Below are positions 62,493 through 64,000 of a DNA stretch of 64,000 nucleotides, piece by piece. Position numbers and translations under genes: made by a program. How positions within the stretch are numbered: the first letter of the stretch is position 1; each line of letters starts with the position of its first letter. The DNA comes from Schaalia vaccimaxillae DSM 15804 (lineage in GTDB: Bacteria > Actinomycetota > Actinomycetes > Actinomycetales > Actinomycetaceae). The stretch lies in assembly GCF_000420425.1 (NCBI RefSeq), contig NZ_ATUX01000011.1:18746-82745 (forward strand), given 5' to 3'. The notes under the pieces were generated by a model. That model searched no databases and had not been told where the DNA came from. It saw nothing but the letters and a program-made list of their open reading frames with translations.

Positions 62493-63599
62493 ATGAAGTT
62501 CGTCCTCGCCCCTGACTCCTTCAAAGAGAACATGACCGCGCAGGAAGCTGCCGAAGCCATGGCCCGCGGCGTCCGCGACGTCCACCCCGACGCCGAATGC
62601 GTCCTCGTGCCCATGTCCGACGGAGGCGAAGGGTTCATCCAAGCAGTTGCCGCAGCATGGGGAGTCGACACCGTCACCACTGACTCGGTGGACGCCCTCG
62701 GTCGGCCCATCACCTCCGAATACGCGCTGGCAGAAGGCAGCGCCGTCCTCGACGTCGCCTCATGCGCCGGTATCGAACTGGTCGCTCCCAACGAACGGGA
62801 CGTCGCCCGATCAAACACCTGCGGCTTAGGGATGATCATCCGTGACGCCATCGAACGCGGCGCCAAAACCCTCCTCATCGGTATCGGAGGCTCAGCCACC
62901 AACGACGCCGGCATCGGCATGCTGCACGAGCTCGGCGTGCGCTTCTTCGACGAGGACGAGGTCGAGCTCACCCCGTATCTGGCGGACCTGGCCAAAGTTG
63001 CTCGCATCGATACGTCTGCAGTTGACGAACTTCTTGAGGGCGTTGAGGTTCAAGTCGCCTGCGACGTCACCAATCCTCTTAACGGCCCCAAGGGGGCTTC
63101 GGCAGTTTTTGGTCCCCAAAAGGGCGTCACCCCAGAACAAGTCCCTGAGTTTGACGAGATCCACAAGCATTTTGCGCAGGTTTCCGGCCACGCCGACGTC
63201 GCGCTCATGGAAGGTTCGGGCGCTGCTGGGGGCCTAGGATTTGCGCTCAGGGCGTTCCTGGGAGCCGAGCTCAAACCTGGCGTTGACCTGGTGGCTGACG
63301 CCGTTGAACTTGATGCGAAAGTCAAGGGGGCTGACTGGGTGTTCACAGGTGAAGGCTCAGTTGACTCACAGACCATTGACGGCAAGACGCCTGCCGGTGT
63401 TGCTTTGATCGCTCGGGCCAACGGCGTGCCCTCGATGATTTTTGGTGGCCGCATTAAAGACGGTTCAGAAAACCTCTTGGAGATCGGTGTTGCCAGGATC
63501 GTCAAGGTTGGCGACCCGGATGAGCCCTTGGAGTTGGCCCTCAAGAACGGCCAAAAGAACCTGCGTCGCGCCGTCAGTGAGGCGCTTGCGGAAAACTGA
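62493..63599 (+). CDS. Glycerate 2-kinase (GarK/GlxK family)
   Basis: Kinase of 368 residues converting D-glycerate to 2-phosphoglycerate, which enters glycolysis. FVLAPDSFKENMTAQEAAEAM, PMSDGGEGF, LLIGIGGSATNDAGIGM, GSGAAGGLGFALRAF and VFTGEGSVDSQT are all family marks. The ATG follows the hairpin by 66 bases and a short leader. It supplies the last step for glycerate formed by the GarR-like reductase at 57743. Confidence 0.93.
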   Translation: MKFVLAPDSFKENMTAQEAAEAMARGVRDVHPDAECVLVPMSDGGEGFIQAVAAAWGVDTVTTDSVDALGRPITSEYALAEGSAVLDVASCAGIELVAPNERDVARSNTCGLGMIIRDAIERGAKTLLIGIGGSATNDAGIGMLHELGVRFFDEDEVELTPYLADLAKVARIDTSAVDELLEGVEVQVACDVTNPLNGPKGASAVFGPQKGVTPEQVPEFDEIHKHFAQVSGHADVALMEGSGAAGGLGFALRAFLGAELKPGVDLVADAVELDAKVKGADWVFTGEGSVDSQTIDGKTPAGVALIARANGVPSMIFGGRIKDGSENLLEIGVARIVKVGDPDEPLELALKNGQKNLRRAVSEALAEN

Positions 63600-63682
63600 G
63601 CGCACGGGTTCGGCCTTGTAGCGTCACCTTGAAAGCCGTAACGTCGTTTCGAACGCATTCGTGGTGATGCTGCGGCCTAGGC

Positions 63683-64000
63683 CTATCCCCGGGAGAACTG
63701 CTCCTCGAGGTGCTCCAGCGACGCCCCCCTCGTCTCAGGCACGATGAAAACGTAGAAGCACAGGGACACTACATTGATTGCGCCGAATACGGCGTAGGTC
63801 CATGCGGCGCCCAGATGCTCGATCATGACTGGGAAGATGTAGGTGACTACTGCGTTCATTAGCCAACCGCACCCTACGGCAAAACCTTGGGCGACGCCCC
63901 TAATCTTGGCGGGGAAGATTTCCGACAGTAGCACCCAGTTCACGGTGCCTGACTGCTTGGCGAAGACGAATACCGACACCAACACCACAACCAGCCACGG
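63683..64000 (-). CDS. Sugar-porter MFS transporter, C-terminal fragment
   Basis: The last 100 or so residues of a sugar:proton symporter; the reading frame continues past the window edge. NWVLLSEIFPAKIRG and the C-terminal VPETRGASLEHLEEQ are sugar-porter signatures (XylE, IolT, GalP group). The inositol cluster has no transporter of its own here, so inositol is one possible substrate, but xylose or other sugars are equally possible. It converges on the glycerate kinase gene. Confidence 0.88.
   Translation of the reverse strand, partial: PWLVVVLVSVFVFAKQSGTVNWVLLSEIFPAKIRGVAQGFAVGCGWLMNAVVTYIFPVMIEHLGAAWTYAVFGAINVVSLCFYVFIVPETRGASLEHLEEQFSRG

Overview
The window comes from a high-G+C Gram-positive actinobacterium. 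LAxTG-type sortase signals close two secreted glycosidases, solute-binding proteins are lipoproteins, and LacI, ROK, GntR and DeoR regulators are abundant. The style resembles Actinomycetaceae or Bifidobacteriaceae; the genus cannot be fixed from sequence alone. Almost every gene serves uptake and breakdown of sugars, polyols, cyclitols or sugar acids. No rRNA, tRNA, CRISPR array, integrase or transposase gene was seen.

Layout. 1-2.4 kb: 3' part of a wall-anchored GH10 xylanase. 2.6-7.9 kb: FGGY kinase, GpsA-like dehydrogenase and DeoR regulator, divergent from an MFS carrier. 8.0-14.3 kb: LacI regulator divergent from a GH31 glycosidase and an ABC importer lacking its ATPase, bracketed by two copies of a 68-bp palindromic repeat. 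14.4-22.9 kb: LacI-controlled minus-strand operon of an Rbs-type ABC importer, AGE-family isomerase, PfkB kinase and MtlD-like dehydrogenase. 23.0-28.7 kb: ROK regulator divergent from a ChvE/GguAB-type monosaccharide importer. 28.8-33.6 kb: a 1318-residue wall-anchored GH3 enzyme between two copies of a compound repeat. 33.6-39.4 kb: aldose epimerase, a second ATPase-less ABC importer and a GH29 fucosidase. 39.5-51.4 kb: myo-inositol genes (GntR, iolC, aldolase, iolB, iolD, iolA, iolG, iolE), interrupted at 46.7-49.2 kb by a WXG-like protein, DUF1023 hydrolase and lipoprotein resembling a type VII secretion effector/immunity set. 51.5-63.6 kb: two copies of an SDR-transaldolase-GntP set with two FadR-type regulators, a TIM-barrel isomerase/epimerase, a GarR-like tartronate semialdehyde reductase and a glycerate 2-kinase. 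The window ends inside a sugar-porter gene.

How it works together. Xylan-type polymers would be cut at the wall (GH10, GH3), the products imported by ABC systems and finished by intracellular GH31 and GH29 enzymes. The most interesting part is the last 11 kb. Its genes fit a sugar-acid route in which an aldonate is oxidised to a 5-keto-aldonate, a transaldolase-family enzyme moves the dihydroxyacetone unit to glyceraldehyde 3-phosphate, and the remaining tartronate semialdehyde is reduced to glycerate and phosphorylated. This is inferred from gene content and chemistry and is not demonstrated. Also notable are three families of intergenic repeats, one with an exact 22-bp period, and a second exact LacI operator inside the GH31 coding sequence.
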